The notes: a model not told the origin generated them from the letters alone. A stretch of 64,000 bases of DNA from Xiphophorus maculatus (GCF_002775205.1 NC_036447.1:10590501-10654500), one strand, 5' to 3'. Shown: positions 11,366-24,394, counted from the first letter of the stretch. Numbers and translations: made by a program.

Positions 11366-11864
11366 GACAACGGCTTTCACACACACACCCCCACACACAA
11401 ACACACACTTGTAAGCTGGAGTTAGTGCCCTATATGTCATCAGGAAATGTTTTTAATCTGATAGCATGACAAGGATAGATTCCTACTGACCAAAGTTCAC
11501 CTTGAATATGCTTTTATGATCCAAACTTTTCCAAACAATTTATCATCAAACTAACTTCAAACAGCATGTTGAGCAACTCTAACATTTAAGACAAATTGAC
11601 TTCGATTTAAAACTAAATGTGGATGTAAACTCCAATGAATGAAAACTAGAAACCCTTTCGGAAAAAGTCATATGACTTGACAACTTGTTGTATCAGAGGT
11701 TAATTACGGATGTGAATACGTCATGGAAACATTTTGCAATAAATGAAGAGCTTGATTGATTGTTTTATTTCATGCAAAGATAAATGATAAATGAAACTGC
11801 AACCAGAGCAGTGAACAAGGCGGAGAAATGGAACAGAGAAATGGAACAGAGATATCTCACAGAA

Positions 11865-12310
11865 GTATAACTCTTATGACTATTTGACCGAACACATGTA
11901 ATTGATAAAAATGCCTCAAACTAAAACAAATAAGACAATATACATTTGTGAAGTGGAAGGAAAGTTTATTACAAATAAAAATCTGGAAAGTGTGACATAC
12001 GTTCATATTTGGTCCCATTTGCTCTGATACATCTAAATGAAATCTAGAGAAATTCACTGTCTTCAGAAATCACCTGAATGGAGTCTAACTGTCAACAATT
12101 TCATCCCAGTATAAATGTGGCTGTTCTGTGAAGGCCTCAGAGGTTTGCATTGTTCAATCCGTCCACAAATAGAGGATGGCACAAACCTGTATTTAACACA
12201 CATGGCCTTTAAAGAAGAACATGTAGAAGAGAGCCATTGTTGAGAGAAAGTCATAAGAGGTAATGTTTACAGTTTGTCACAAGACATGTAGAGGACACAG
12301 CAAACATGTG
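11865..12310. mobile_element. Tc1-like transposon relic (non-coding end)
   Basis: Phrases such as GTGAAGGCCTCAGAGGTTTG, TATAAATGTGGCTGTTCTGT and CACATGTAATTGATAAAAATG are those of widespread fish Tc1-like elements. There is no usable transposase frame. Confidence 0.55.
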
Positions 12311-12852
12311 GAAGAAGGAGCTCTGCTCAAATGAGGCCAGTATTAAACACCGTAAATCTTTTTGAACACACCATGATGCTTTTCTTAACCCTCTAATGCG
12401 TAAGTGGGTCCTTTTTGAGCCGGTAAGGTCATCTTTTTTGCAATATCTTTGTAATGAAAAGTTTTCATCATTTCATATTCCAGGTGTTCCTCAAAAAAAT
12501 ATGTTACTGATATCATGCAATTCAAGTTTTTAATTTACCTTTTATACATTTTCAGAAATATCATGTTTTATATTACTACCCCATTCTTCCGTGAGTGGGT
12601 CAAAAATGACCCGCATTCATTTCCTATGGAATTTAATGGGAATCTCTGTTTCTTACCAACTGTGACTGTCAGGAAAACATTTTTTTGTAAACCATACACA
12701 CTGAGTCCTAAGTCTCACCCTGAATAATAATATTTTACACAGCAAGAATTTTTGCAAATAATTATTATGTAAATTTTTTACCTCACAAATGTGTATGTGT
12801 GTGTCAGTCATGAGTAATGTGACAGCGATATTGTCACGAATCAACATATTAG

Positions 12853-12991
12853 CCTTCTTCAAAGTTATCCAACACTAGTTATCTAACCAAGTAGCTATCA
12901 TTACCGCCTATACTTTATCACCGCCTATAAAGGAAGGCGGTAATGATAGCTAGTTGGTTAGATAACTAGTGTTGGCTAACTTTGAAGAAGG
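12853..12991. repeat. Near-perfect foldback (57-bp arms, 25-base loop)
   Basis: The arms 12853-12909 and 12935-12991 are inverse copies with only 2 mismatches in 57. They begin CCTTCTTCAAAGTTA and meet at ACCGCCT/AGGCGGT. It lies inside the piggyBac-like element. It is either a foldback MITE or a recent inverted duplication. Confidence 0.85.
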
Positions 12992-13182
12992 TATTATTTG
13001 TGGGTGTGGGTGTGTGTGTGGGGGGGGTCTCTGTGTCTGACACCCTGGATAAGAAAACCAAGGGAGATAGAGTGTGAGGATGATATGGAAAACCTGTTGA
13101 TCAATGTGTTCAAGGTTCTTTCTTTTATCATCTCAATAAATAAAATAAAAATTCATAGCTATATAAATAAATGCATAAATAA

Positions 13183-13480
13183 ATGAGCTGGAAAATAATA
13201 GAGTGCCTTCTCCGGGTCGGGGAGGATGTCCTGCCCCAATTGGAGGAGTTCAAGTATCTCGGGATCTTGTTCAGCAATGAGGGAAAAATGGAACGGGAGA
13301 TCAACAGGCGGATTAGTGCAGTGAAGAGGGTGCTGTACAGGTCTGTCGTGGTGAAGAGAGAGCTGAGTCAAAAAGCGAAGCTCTCGATTTACCGGTTGAT
13401 CTAAGTTCCTACCCTCATCTATGGTCATGAGCTTTGGGTCATGTCCGAAAAAACGAGGTCACGGATACAAGTGGCCGAAA
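13183..13480 (+). mobile_element. LINE reverse-transcriptase fragment
   Basis: The reading frame includes FKYLGILFSNEGKMEREI, RRISAVKRVLYRSVVVKREL and, after one internal stop, LIYGHELWVMSEKTRSRIQ. This is the conserved C-terminal block of a very common fish non-LTR retrotransposon. It is 5'- and 3'-truncated with a stop at 13402. I cannot fix the clade without a search. Confidence 0.7.
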
Positions 13481-13492
13481 ATAGGAAGGAAG

Positions 13493-13800
13493 ATAGATAA
13501 GACAAGATAAGATAAATCTTTATTGTCAGTGTCACGAGAACAACGAAATTTAAAAAGTGCCATCAGTCAGTGCATATGCTTAAAAACAAAAAAATAACTG
13601 TCTCACAATTCACACACAATGTAAGAAATAACAAATAACTGGTAAAAAAACACACACACACACAAAAAAAACTAATAAATAAGAATAGCCACATTCTCAC
13701 ATACATCATTCATGATGATTAATGGTTGTTTTTGATTGCATTTAGTTTTGTTATTGCTATCGGGTAGAAACTGTCTCTGAGACGGTTGGTTCTTGGAAGG
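13493..13800 (-). mobile_element. LINE 3' end, minus orientation (L2/Rex1-like)
   Basis: In reverse complement it reads NRLRDSFYP followed by a 3' UTR that ends in ACAATAAAGATTTATC and (TTATC)n. This is the usual tail of fish L2/Rex-type LINEs. A GGAAG and GGATG simple repeat adjoins it (13795-13835). Confidence 0.6.
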
Positions 13801-14299
13801 AAGGAAGGAAGAAAAAAAGAAGGATGGATGGATGCACACATACATACACTCACATGCGTGACACATATAGCATAATAGAATGCAGACAGTAATGTTAGTG
13901 TGCTTGGTTAGCTAGCTAGTTTCAAGAAATGTGCTCTTTCGCACCCCCCACCCCATGCCCACACACACACACAATAGATGTTGACATTGTTCATTATTGA
14001 CATTTCAGCATTGCTGTTGTAAAATTGCTGTTGTCATTTTGTTTTAAAAATGTTCTACGAAGTGTCACAAATGTTCTACATATTGTTCTAAAAACATTTA
14101 AAAAGGTGAAAAAGGAAACTATTTCAAACATGAAATAATTCTTGTGTGAAATAAAACACAGTGGAAAGTATTATACAAAACATTATTTTGAATCAAAATG
14201 ACAAAAGTAGCATAAAAACACATTTATTGCAACCCGGTCAAAAAAGACCCACTCACCAAAGACTGTGTAGTCTGTCTCTCATGCATCAGAGGGTTAAGC

Positions 14300-14560
14300 T
14301 GGGGAAGGGAGACTGACTAGACTTAAAGAAAAGATGGATAGAGAGAGATAAATACAGATTGATTTAGGAAGAAAAGCTTTAAGTCTCACTGTCTCTAATC
14401 TGGAAGTGAAATTAAATGGTGACTTTAAATTTGACACAAGTCAAATCTGTAGTAAAAAAAAAAAAAAAAAAAATCTTAATTGCCAAAATCAACAGACAAA
14501 ATTTTGAAATCATGATTTATGCTTTTATTCACATTGTATTTTGGTGACAGAAAGGATTTC
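14300..14560. other. Spacer with poly-A run
   Basis: No gene seen. Contains a homopolymer A run at about 14454-14473. Confidence 0.5.
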
Positions 14561-14960
14561 CTCTCTTGTCTTCAGCTTGTTCAAAATGCAGATCAGTCAC
14601 ACCTCCCTTCTGTCCTGCTCTGTACTGGCTTCCTGCGTACTACAAAGCTGATTTTAAAATCCTTTAATTTGTTTTTCAATGTCTCCGACGTCAGCAGACC
14701 AGCTGCTCTAGATTGTTCCAAAGACAAGACTGAACTTCTGAGGTGATTGGGTTTTTGCCGTTGGTTGTTAAAAAACTGGTTGTCTCTATGCAGTAGACAG
14801 GCTCTTTCACTGTCTTTTCTTAAATTTGTTTTGAACATCTATGTTTTCACACTGGTGTTCACCACAGCATGAATCGTTTATGAGTTATGCTGTTGACCAG
14901 TGTTTTACACCTGTTTTCACTTATTTAGTAATTTTATCTATTCTTAATGTACAGAAAATG
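14560..14960 (+). mobile_element. Degraded LINE (L2-like) 3' coding remnant
   Basis: The frame reading LSCLQLVQNADQSHLP and KLILKSFNLFFNV follows the pattern LVQNAAAR...RIQFKLLLFVFKAL of fish L2-type reverse transcriptase tails. It is heavily decayed with stops. Confidence 0.5.
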
Positions 14961-15155
14961 TTGCATCATTTCATTTCTCTATGCATTACAAGGTCTTCTT
15001 AGATAACTGTAATCACTTCAGTACATATTTGGGGGATCCAATTTTAAAGTATTTCAGATCATTTTAGCCGCTTTCCTGTTGTAAAGTTGAAAAAAAAGTA
15101 TGGAAGTACTTCACAAAAGTAAAACTAAGAGACATGATGCACAGATACAGCTTTT

Positions 15156-15161
15156 TTTATT
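15156..15161 (-). terminator. rab3d: Polyadenylation signal of rab3d
   Basis: AATAAA on the minus strand about 520 bases after the rab3d stop, giving a 3' UTR of roughly 15135-15680. Confidence 0.55.
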
Positions 15162-15680
15162 GTCAACTTTCAAGAGGCTAGAAATCCGACAAATGAAACA
15201 GTACAGTGACAATCGTTAAACACACATGACAAAAATAAGTTAAATAGAGGCAGGTGATGGCATCTTTTCAAAGCAAAGAGTTACATGCTTTTTACACAAT
15301 AAGCACACCTGTTATAACGACTTCCATATACGAGTTTGGCCTCAACCTTCAGGAATCTTCAAACTTAGGCCTTTTTAGTGGTGCATTTACACAAAATGGC
15401 CATAGGAGGGCAACGCAACACAAGTAAATCCATGCTGATCTGGTTCACTTCCTCAACTGCAACAGGGGCTGTCACCTACAGGAAACTGTTAAAGCAGGGA
15501 TGTTATGAAGAAAGGCAGAGAGGAAGCTCTTTGGCTTTATTGGATAACAGTCTGAGGAAATTATGAGGGATCTTTCGAACCACCTCAAGGATGAGGAGAA
15601 AAATCCAATGGAGTTCATCTGCTTAGGTGTATGAAGTGAAACTGGTCGAGAGAACTGCTCCTGTTGCCGCCGATCGGCTA

Positions 15681-15868
15681 TCAGCAAGCACAGCCTCCCT
15701 GACTCGTGTCAGGCTTATCCTTCAAGGTGTCCCCGTTCTGATTGACTGGCTGGCTGGTGTAACCGTTGACACTCTCGTTCATCTTCTCACAGATAAGGTC
15801 CACCAGCTTGTCGAAGACCTGCTTCACGTTGATGTTGTCTTTGGCACTGGCTTCGAAGAACTGAAAAC
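15681..15868 (-). CDS. rab3d: rab3d coding exon 4 (residues 160-221, stop)
   Basis: Encodes [18 protein letters not shown], the hypervariable tail and the GGCAC terminus, followed by TGA at 15681-15683. Confidence 0.92.
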
Positions 15869-18800
15869 CTGTGGACAAATAAGTATAAAGGGGAGATTAA
15901 TCAAAACTCATCAAGTGACAGACGGGTGATCTGAGTGCTCTTGCAAGATTAGATAAAAACAAATGCAACATGCATGTGTGTACACGTGTTGGGGTGTGTG
16001 TTATTACCAAGCTCTGTAGCCACTCTTTGGGCATCTGCTTTTGGGACTTGTCTGTCGTCTTCCAAGTCCATCTTGTTGCCCACTAGCACGACCTGAGCGC
16101 TGTCCCAGGAGTAAGTCTTGATCTGGGTTGCCCTGGGAAACAGCCAGAACATTTTCACAATTATTCTATCGCTGACCCAACATGGACACTGAAGAAAAGT
16201 TGATTTCAAACAATGAGACAATGTGGTTTTATTTTAGAACTATTTAAATCTGGTAATGAACAGAGTAACTAAGGGTCACTAATCATTTATTTAGGAAGTA
16301 AGGCCCAATTTAATAACACTTGCACTGATATCTGCTTCACCTACCTTAAAATTTATTTAACACCAGCTAGAAGGACAAGTTACTACAGACATATATTGGC
16401 ATTTATGTATAAAAAGCCTGAAAATAAATTTGTTAATACACTTACATCTGTGCCACTATGACATACATAGTCATTAATACATCAGTACTGTATTAACATC
16501 ATACAGTACTTTGTATGATCTTAATACAAAGTACTGTTACTAAGAAGTCCTCACAGTCCTTTGTAGCATTTTACAAGGTTAGAGCATGCAGAGAAATTGA
16601 CCTTTGACCCTTCCTCTATGCCCATAGTATTTCTCAAAAGGTTAGGCAATGAAAAAAAAAAAGTTTTGTGTCCGTCAAAACATTTTCAGTGTTCTGGAAA
16701 TGTCAATCAGTATTTTTGAATCTGCTGGTATTTTAAAGAGTTTGCAATGCTATGCTCTGCAGCGAGTTTCCAGCGGCTTTGGAAGGAAAACGGTCCCATC
16801 ATTACAGAACCTCTACTAGATTTAACAGTGGGAATGAGTGCTTTCCAACATATCCTTTGTTTTGTTTGCTTTGTCCATTTAAAATCAAATATCTCATTTT
16901 TACACATCTGTAAAACATGTATCATATTTGTGTGTTGCTAATTTATTTATTTTCTATACCAAAATCTGACATCTCAAGATGACTCGTTATAAACCGAACA
17001 TAAACTTTACCCCCCAACTGGATTTAAGTGAGCAAATGCTAACTTTTTGTGCTCATTAACATACCAGGACGTGTTTATTTTGAAACTTTTCATCAATTTC
17101 TTTAAAAATACCTTCGGACAATTACAAGTGGCCAACAGAATTGGGGGCTGAAGTAAAAGTTTAAAAATCTAACAATCTAAGCTGCCAGTAACTCAGAACA
17201 TAGCGAGACATGTTGTAATTTTTAGCTCTATTTAATCACACTGACTTGTGTACAATAAACTTCTATTGCTATTTTAGCACATTTTGACATCGACCAGGGT
17301 GAGTTAATTGTGAACAGTTGTTTTTTTGGGAGGTGGCAGGGGGTTAAAGAAAGAGCTGCAGTTTTAGATTTAGACTATTATTGGTCTTCAATTGATAACA
17401 ACCCTAGATCCCAAATTAATGAGATTAGAAGACTTTTGAGATAAGTTAACATAAGGTGAGTTATCCATGACAGTGGAGCTGAATTTCCTTGGTAGGTTGG
17501 AAATACAGGGAACTTCTGCACATCTGTGCAGACTCAATTACAGCCGATTGATTTATAAAGTTATAGAAAAACTGTAGGTTTCTATCTTTTCCATCTGTTC
17601 ATCTGGAAATAACATTTCAGACCAGATTTTGTAAGCATTATAGCTGCCTGTCTAACTGCTTTTCACTCGCCAAAAGCAGGAGCACTTCCAAACAACAGCA
17701 GCTGAGCAGCTGTAATCATTTATCAGTCTAGCAAGGAACATAAACTCTGGTGTTCAGACATTATTGGGAGCCTTGCACCTGTACCAATAAGCATGTTGTT
17801 ATTAATGTCACAACAAGCAGGTGTTTGTTTCAGGATTTTTTTTTTAAAGAAAATTATTACTCGGTCAATTTCTCTTTCGGTATTGTTAACTTGGCATAAT
17901 TTCAATGAGTTATAAACATCAACTTAAAAAAATAATAACTGAACTTTAATTTTTGATGCATTTCACTTAATGTCAATTTGCGTGATACATGTGGTAACAT
18001 AAAGGTACAAAAGGTGTGTGCAAAGCAAAGAGATGAATTATCCCAAAGGTCATCTAACTTGAAAAACGTGTTTATCAGCAAAAACTGATGTACCAATCTG
18101 CATCAATAATAATCATTTTTATTTAAATCCCTGAATGCATTTTTATTGCAAGTATAACAATCAGCTTAGTTAGATGAAAGGAAAATCCCCCTAAACATAT
18201 TTAAGGCACATTGCTCAGGTGAATGCTGCAAGTTGTGAGCCGCACTTTTTTGGTAACACAACCCCAGCTTCATGCTCTGAAAGCCCACAGGGCACTTGAT
18301 CTTTGTGGCTCATTTTATATGATGTGAAAGGAAAGCGTAAGATGATCCCTTCCTTACAGTAGAAGGATGGCAAATCACAGTGAATTCGTAGAAAAGCCGT
18401 GAAACACTAGCAGACTTTTAAACCGTCAAATGCAACTGTGGAGGAAGTCATCCTGAGGCATATGCACAGTGCATTTGAGTTGTTTTTATGAAAAGAAAAA
18501 AACAAAACAACTGAAAACCTTTACATTTGTGGGGTACAACTGTATAATAATAAATATTAAACATCTGCTCTTTGTTAGGTTTGTCTTTGTTTCTGCAGTC
18601 AAACAATGTTCATGTTACTATGCTAAAGTTACAGTAGTTCAGTCTGGCGTCATTCCCCCTGACCTCCTTGGGTCGTTCTTGTTCACCCTACAGGTGTTAA
18701 GATTTCTTGATTCTGTCTAAAGCCGTTTTGTGCCATTTTGGCTTTGTAGTTGTTTAGAAAATTTTCCAGCTAAATAATAACCAGCTTAGACTTGCTTATT

Positions 18801-21800
18801 AAACCTGGCAGATGGCAATAAAATGCTGTGGTCTCATGTGAAAGTATGGAGTGTTAGTATTGTTTCTTTTGGCTAGAAACATGGCCAGTTTGAGTTGTTC
18901 TATATTGCTAAATTCAGCTGACACAGGGGTTTTAGCCATCAATAATTTTTTTTTTAAATCTAACTATCTCTGAAAGAAGTCCTTACCAGTCCTGCACCGC
19001 ACAGAAGGACTCCTGACTCGTGATATCATACATGAGCAGGAATCCCATGGCTCCCCGGTAGTACGCTGTAGTGATGGTCCTGTAGCGCTCCTGCCCCGCC
19101 GTGTCCTGCAAACACAGGATTTCTTGGTAAGAATCGAGAATGTCATTTAAATAAATACTAACAATCACACAATCACATCCCTCTGATTTTAGGACAAAAA
19201 TACAATAAAACGACACAGAAAACAAGGATCAGCTGGTAAATAAAAGTTTGGATATGGATGTGGTGTTGCATCACTGTTGCAAAGTGTGTTTTCTGCTGAA
19301 CTTTCCTTTTGTCAGAGGAAAGTATAACACCCAGAACATAAGATTTAGTGCAGTTATCAGATGGGAGTCCTTGCCTTCCACTAACATTCAGTAATAGATC
19401 TGTCCCCGGTGTCAGTCTGCGCAGTAAGCACATTGGGCTCCGGCAGCTCAAACCCATGCATCTTTCATGAAGCCTGCCGTCTGGGGACAATGTTAAACAT
19501 CAACTGTCATTAGCTCTGGAGCGAGAGAAATTACTTTAAATTCATGACAGGCAGCGACACATAAGAGGGCAAACAATGGAAAGCTCTACTCGTTCTGCTA
19601 CTCCGTCGGCAGAGACTTGACGAATTTAAAAAACTTCTCACCCATAGGTAAGTGCTATTAATTATCTGAAGTAAATTACAGTTTTGACACTACAGAGACA
19701 GCAGCTTTTTGTGCCCCGTTTTGCTGACACAGAGACTGTCAATCTTGTTGTCTTTTAAACAAGATATTTTATGTCATAAATAAGAAAAAAAAATGCTTTC
19801 TGAGAATTCAATCTGAAACTGTTCTTTCAAGGCTCATTGCTTAGACTAATGTGAACATGAAATGCACATCTACAAGGTAAAATATACAGCAAACACATAA
19901 AGTAATCTCTTCCTAATGTAGACGGCAATGTTTTAATGGGCAACATAATTGCAAAAACACTTCAGGAATAGTTTTTGGCAACAAAAACTATTTCTGTTCT
20001 TCACTGTCTCCTAGTGTGAAACACTAGGAGACAGTGGAATTGCTTGGCATGCACGTTATGCATATAAAGAAATGATGAATCTGCAGTAATCAAGTACATC
20101 ACCTGATGTTCATTTGTCAAAGATGTAGTTTACCCCTACCTACGGAAAAGGCAAAGAGACACAGAACTTAAGAAAAATTGAGAAATGTTTGGCTGGGCCT
20201 GAAAAGCAATTCTAGACAGAGAATAAAATATTGGTTTAATATTTCCAGTTACTACTTGTAGGATACAAGTCTCTTCAAAAAAATGATGCAAACAAATCCA
20301 ATGTAGTCATTAAAATGTCATTCTTCTTTTATGTTAAGAGAACCTCGCTGCGAGACTACAAAATGCCCTCACTGCCTGAAACTTGTCAATGCCCACTTGC
20401 CATCAAAGGTACAAACTGCTAGAAAATGGCACAGTTGCGCTTTAATTTGTCAAACTATCGGGTTGGTGCGGATCAGTAAGCCATAATATTGTCTGGCTTA
20501 TTCGGGAGTTAGTTAAACTCTGTCTGGCTAGGAGGGGTTAAACCCAAACCTTAAATGTGGCAATTTACTAGTGAGGTGACAAAAGTGACGCGCCACTTAT
20601 GTCGCACTTGCTTGTCGCAAGCAGTGATGCTTTTCTGTCCCTCTGACCCCATCAATGAACCGTGCTGTGTGACAGCAGCACCATTGTCTTGTGGAAACGC
20701 AACTGAAGGGGGTCCAGGATGGCGCCGTAGGGGTCGGCTGTACGACTCTTTAGTTAGCTATTTTCAATGTTAATAGTTTTTAAAAGGAATTCAGAGATTT
20801 GAGAAGCTATTAAGTAAAAAGAAACAGTTTTCCACAGCATGTCTACTGTCACTCAGGAGGAAAAGAGCGAGAAACAGCAAAGAGACGGGAAGACACCACA
20901 GCAAAGGTGCTCTTTATTACCCTTTTCAGCTTCCAGTCTCTGTTAGGGATCATGCTGGAAAACTCAGTTTTGACAAAGATGATGATGATAATTTATTTCA
21001 GACAGACAAACATAATAATAATAAAGACTTTCATGTAAAAGTGTCTCTTTCATTCAAGTGTAAATACAATACCTTACTATCAAATTTACATACTCAACTA
21101 CATGTAAAGACACCACTTATTCGGTGACTGTAAGTCTGAAAAGGAGTATGATGAAGTTTAACTTATATAATCATACCCCTTTTCCATTCATTAATTCATA
21201 GCATAAGTAGTCTTCCTATTTCTAGTATCCTTTCCAAAACAATAAAACAATAATAAATATAATAAATTTTCCTGAACCAAATGAAAGTAATACATACACC
21301 CATATATACAGTATATATATGCATCTACCTGCATATATACAGTACATAAATAATATTTACCTATTTACACACACACACACATACACACCCCTGCACCCAA
21401 TTGCACAAGTCATCCACAGTGCTGTAATTCTCAGCCAAATTCATCACCTCTGTTCATCCTTATACTTTTGAATAGTAACCATTTTAAGTCTTTTCTTAAA
21501 ATATCTCATGCTTGGACTTTGCTTCAGCTCTTTAGTGAGTTTATTCCAGATCTTCCCTCCAACGACAGAAATGCACATTCTTTTCATTGTTGTTCGAACA
21601 TATAAAGTTCTGAAGTTGAGGTTTTCTCTACAGTCAAATCCCCCTACTCTATCAGTAAATAATTTTTGAATATTTCCTGGTAATAATTTGTTTCTAACTT
21701 TATACATAAACTGTGCGGTTTGAAACTCTACCAAATCTGGGAATTTCAGAAAATAAGAATCTATAAATAGATTGTTGGTATGACAATAAAAATCAACCTT

Positions 21801-23748
21801 GTGAACTATTCAAATGGCTCTTTTCTGTAATGTACATAATGGTTGAAGTGAAGTTTTGTAAGTGTTACCCCAAACTTCCACACAGTAACTTAGATATGGC
21901 AAAATAAGTGAAAAACAAAGAATATGAAGGGCAGAGGAGTTTAGAAATTTTCTAGCATTAGAGAGAACTGCAATACTTCTAGCTATTTTAGATTGAATGT
22001 ATTTAATATGAGGTTTCCAACAGATTTTATTATGAATCAAAACTCCCAAAAACCAAATTTCAGTCACTCTCTCCACAGTTACATTATCAATTATTATGTA
22101 TAAATCACTATGCCTTTTACAATTCCCAAATAACATAAACTTAGTTTTATCTAAATTTAGTGATAATTTGTTAATATCAAACCACTTTTTCAATTTACAT
22201 AACTCTAAATTCATTTCTATCAAAAGCTGGCATAAATTTTCACCTGTACAAAAAATGTTTGTATCATCTGCAAATAAAACAAAATTAAGTGTTTTGGAAA
22301 TCTTACATCATTTCTGTATAAGATAAACAACTTTGGTCAAAATACTGAACCTTGGGGATCTGCATTTTATAGGGAATACACTCAAGATTTAAAGTGTTTA
22401 GTACTATTAGTTGCACCCAATGCTAATAAAATATAATTTGTCACATTAACTCCATAATCACTTTGTTTTAAAATGAAAGGAAACTCCTCCATTACAGCAA
22501 ATGCTCTCTCACTCAGGAGGTGACAACGCCTCTGCCCTGAGTGTAAATCTTTAATGACGATTCACAGCAGGAGGACTACAAAAAAATTATCGTATCTTGT
22601 ATGCTGGTTTTATATCTTATTATGTTATAGTTCTTAAAGATAAATTGACTAAAATATTTACAAAAATGGAAATTACCCCCCAAAAAAGAAAATTAAACAA
22701 CAATACTGCTTTGACAGTTTAAACTAGACCACAAAATTTGTGTCACTGCCTATATATAAACCCATCCGTTTATGTTGTCGTTAAAACAGAGTTGTTCGCT
22801 TTTTCTCAGAACTAAAACTGAAGTGTATGGAACAGGAGGGGGAAAAAAAACAAGAGAAATATTCCTCAGGAAGGAGTCTTTAACCAATATTTTGTTCTGA
22901 AACTGTTTCTCGCATGTCAAAATCTTGAAACAGCATTCTGGTTTTGTTGAGTTTTGACTCCTACCTCTAATGTCAGTGCATCAGTTTTATACACTTGTTT
23001 TAGTTCATGTACTTTAGGGTTGCATTCTGCAATTTTAGAAACACTGCTGAATAAATGTTTTCACAAAACATCTAATAAAAAGCAGTGTTCAGTCTTTATC
23101 TGAATTTTTCTTTTTAATTTCTGCAGGGAAGAAAAAATAAATAAAATAAAAAATACACTTTCCCTTGAAATAAAACAATGCAAAACGGGTTTTGGTGTTC
23201 AACATTAAGTTAATTTGTAATAGTTTGAATCAAATCCTCTTCAAACTTGAAGTGCAGTTACTCAAGAACTTCTGCACCTGCTTTTGTAAATAGCATAAAG
23301 AGATCGACAAGGAGGTGAAGGACTGAAAGGAATAAGAAAATAAAAATGTAGCAAAATGTATGTGCAGTTTTATTTCATTTTTTTGCACGTTAAAATGAGT
23401 TGTCCTACTATTCCTTCTAACACATCACAGACAGCTGATAACTGAAGGCAAGTTTTAGGGGTGAGTCTCTGTTAATGTGGAGTTCAAAGAGAGTCCTTTG
23501 CTTTATCACCTCACCCAGATCTGGAGCTTGACCCTCTTGTCGTTCCTGTAGATTGTCTTGACTTTAAAGTCAATGCCCACTGTGCTCACAAACGCTGAGG
23601 TGAAGGAGTCGTCTGCATAGCGAAACAGGAAGGAGGTCTTTCCCACGCTGCTGTTGCCGATGATCAGCACCTTGAACATGTAGTCAAAGTTCTGGTCGGC
23701 CGCGTCCCTCTGCTCCTGGCCGACCCCTAGGTCCCGGGCTAGCGCCAT
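15681..23748 (-). CDS. rab3d: Rab3D small GTPase; complete, 4 coding exons, 221 aa
   Basis: Rab3 GTPases tether secretory vesicles and control regulated exocytosis. Coding exons are 23515-23748, 18987-19105, 16008-16132 and 15681-15868. The junction phases fall where Rab3 genes have them (after QIW, within W118, within G160). Visible parts are the P-loop GNSSVGKT (31-38), switch I Thr56 in [15 protein letters not shown] (79-84), NKMD (137-140), EASAK (165-169) and a C-terminal CAC dual geranylgeranylation motif (219-221). The N-terminus ([15 protein letters not shown]) and the CAC end favour Rab3D or a close Rab3 paralogue. The synteny (ELOF1 and a tetraspanin alongside) supports rab3d. The NKxD motif carries Met where mammalian Rab3s have Cys, which should not matter for guanine binding. 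An acceptor (CAACAG) abuts the ATG, so the 5' UTR lies in an upstream exon. Confidence 0.93.
16008..16132 (-). CDS. rab3d: rab3d coding exon 3 (residues 118-160)
   Basis: 125 bases encoding [30 protein letters not shown] and AQRVATELG. Contains the NKMD guanine-specificity motif. Confidence 0.92.
16133..18986 (-). other. rab3d: rab3d intron between coding exons 2 and 3
   Basis: AT-rich, with no exon seen. A small imperfect palindrome built on AGTACTGTATTA and TACTTTGTAT lies at about 16483-16537. Confidence 0.6.
18987..19105 (-). CDS. rab3d: rab3d coding exon 2 (residues 79-118)
   Basis: 119 bases, encoding [18 protein letters not shown] through VQDW. The W codon is split 2+1 with the next exon. 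Donor GTAAGG. Confidence 0.93.
20002..20036. repeat. Perfect 16-bp hairpin in a rab3d intron
   Basis: CACTGTCTCCTAGTGT, a three-base GAA loop, then its exact inverse. No mismatch. Confidence 0.9.
20985..22500 (-). mobile_element. LINE (CR1/Rex1/L2-like), 3' half, minus orientation
   Basis: Two minus-strand open frames (21810-22223 and 21444-21734) encode the end of a reverse transcriptase. The first has [37 protein letters not shown] and [19 protein letters not shown]; the second has [14 protein letters not shown] and [13 protein letters not shown]. The upstream FADDT catalytic block is decayed (near 22270). A 3' UTR with AT-rich tail runs left to about 20985. It sits in rab3d intron 1 in the same orientation as rab3d. 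Confidence 0.8.
23515..23748 (-). CDS. rab3d: rab3d coding exon 1 (residues 1-78)
   Basis: Carries the N-terminus, P-loop and switch I, ending KRVKLQIW before the donor GTGAGG. A shadow frame over the same bases has no family features. Confidence 0.92.
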
Positions 23749-24394
23749 CTGTTGAACGACAACAGAATGAGGACGATCCCACATTTGACAGCAGAATACA
23801 GATATGTTCATGGTCACCTTGGTCAAGTTTCCCTGGTTCGTCAGCTTCAAAACAAGCCCTGATCAACACTTTTATAACTCTCTGCAAGATGGCTGAAATG
23901 AGAAAGATTTTCAGCTGCTACACTGTTTTTCACCACAAGCTGTCAAAACGTCTTACCTAGCAGGGCTCAAACCTGCTGATGATCAGCTAATCAAGTGCTT
24001 TTAATTGGCAGCACCTGGCAGCTACTTGCCTTATTAATTCCTCTGAAAGCAGCAAAGCTATGTTCCCATTATTACATTTATGGAAATTTTTGTCACATAA
24101 AAGACACGTTTCAACATGTTGTGGCAGAATTTAATTTAATAAAGCAACACAAATTGCAGTTCTTAAGTAAGAGCAAAACTGTTTTTTTATTGCTTTTATA
24201 TAAAATAAAAAATCTGAAAAGAAAAGAGGGCATTTGTATTAGGAATGCACCAATGTGGACATTTGAACCAACATACAGTAGACACTCAAAATTACTATTG
24301 CTGTTACAGCTAATAACAGATATTTAAAGATATTATCTATATTATATACATTTCCCTACCCTTCTGAGATCATGAAAAAACCCTAACATCTAAC

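Larger units (their letters stand above)
12389..14293. mobile_element. piggyBac-like non-autonomous element flanked by TTAA
   Basis: The left end TTAA-CCCTCTAATGCGT (TTAA at 12385-12388) mirrors the right end ATGCATCAGAGGG-TTAA (TTAA at 14294-14297). The terminal 13 bases agree at 11 positions, and TTAA is the piggyBac target duplication. Subterminal GGGTC...GACCC motifs occur near both ends (12597-12612 and around 14235-14250). No transposase frame remains. The interior carries later insertions: a 57-bp-arm foldback, LINE pieces and microsatellites. Confidence 0.75.
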
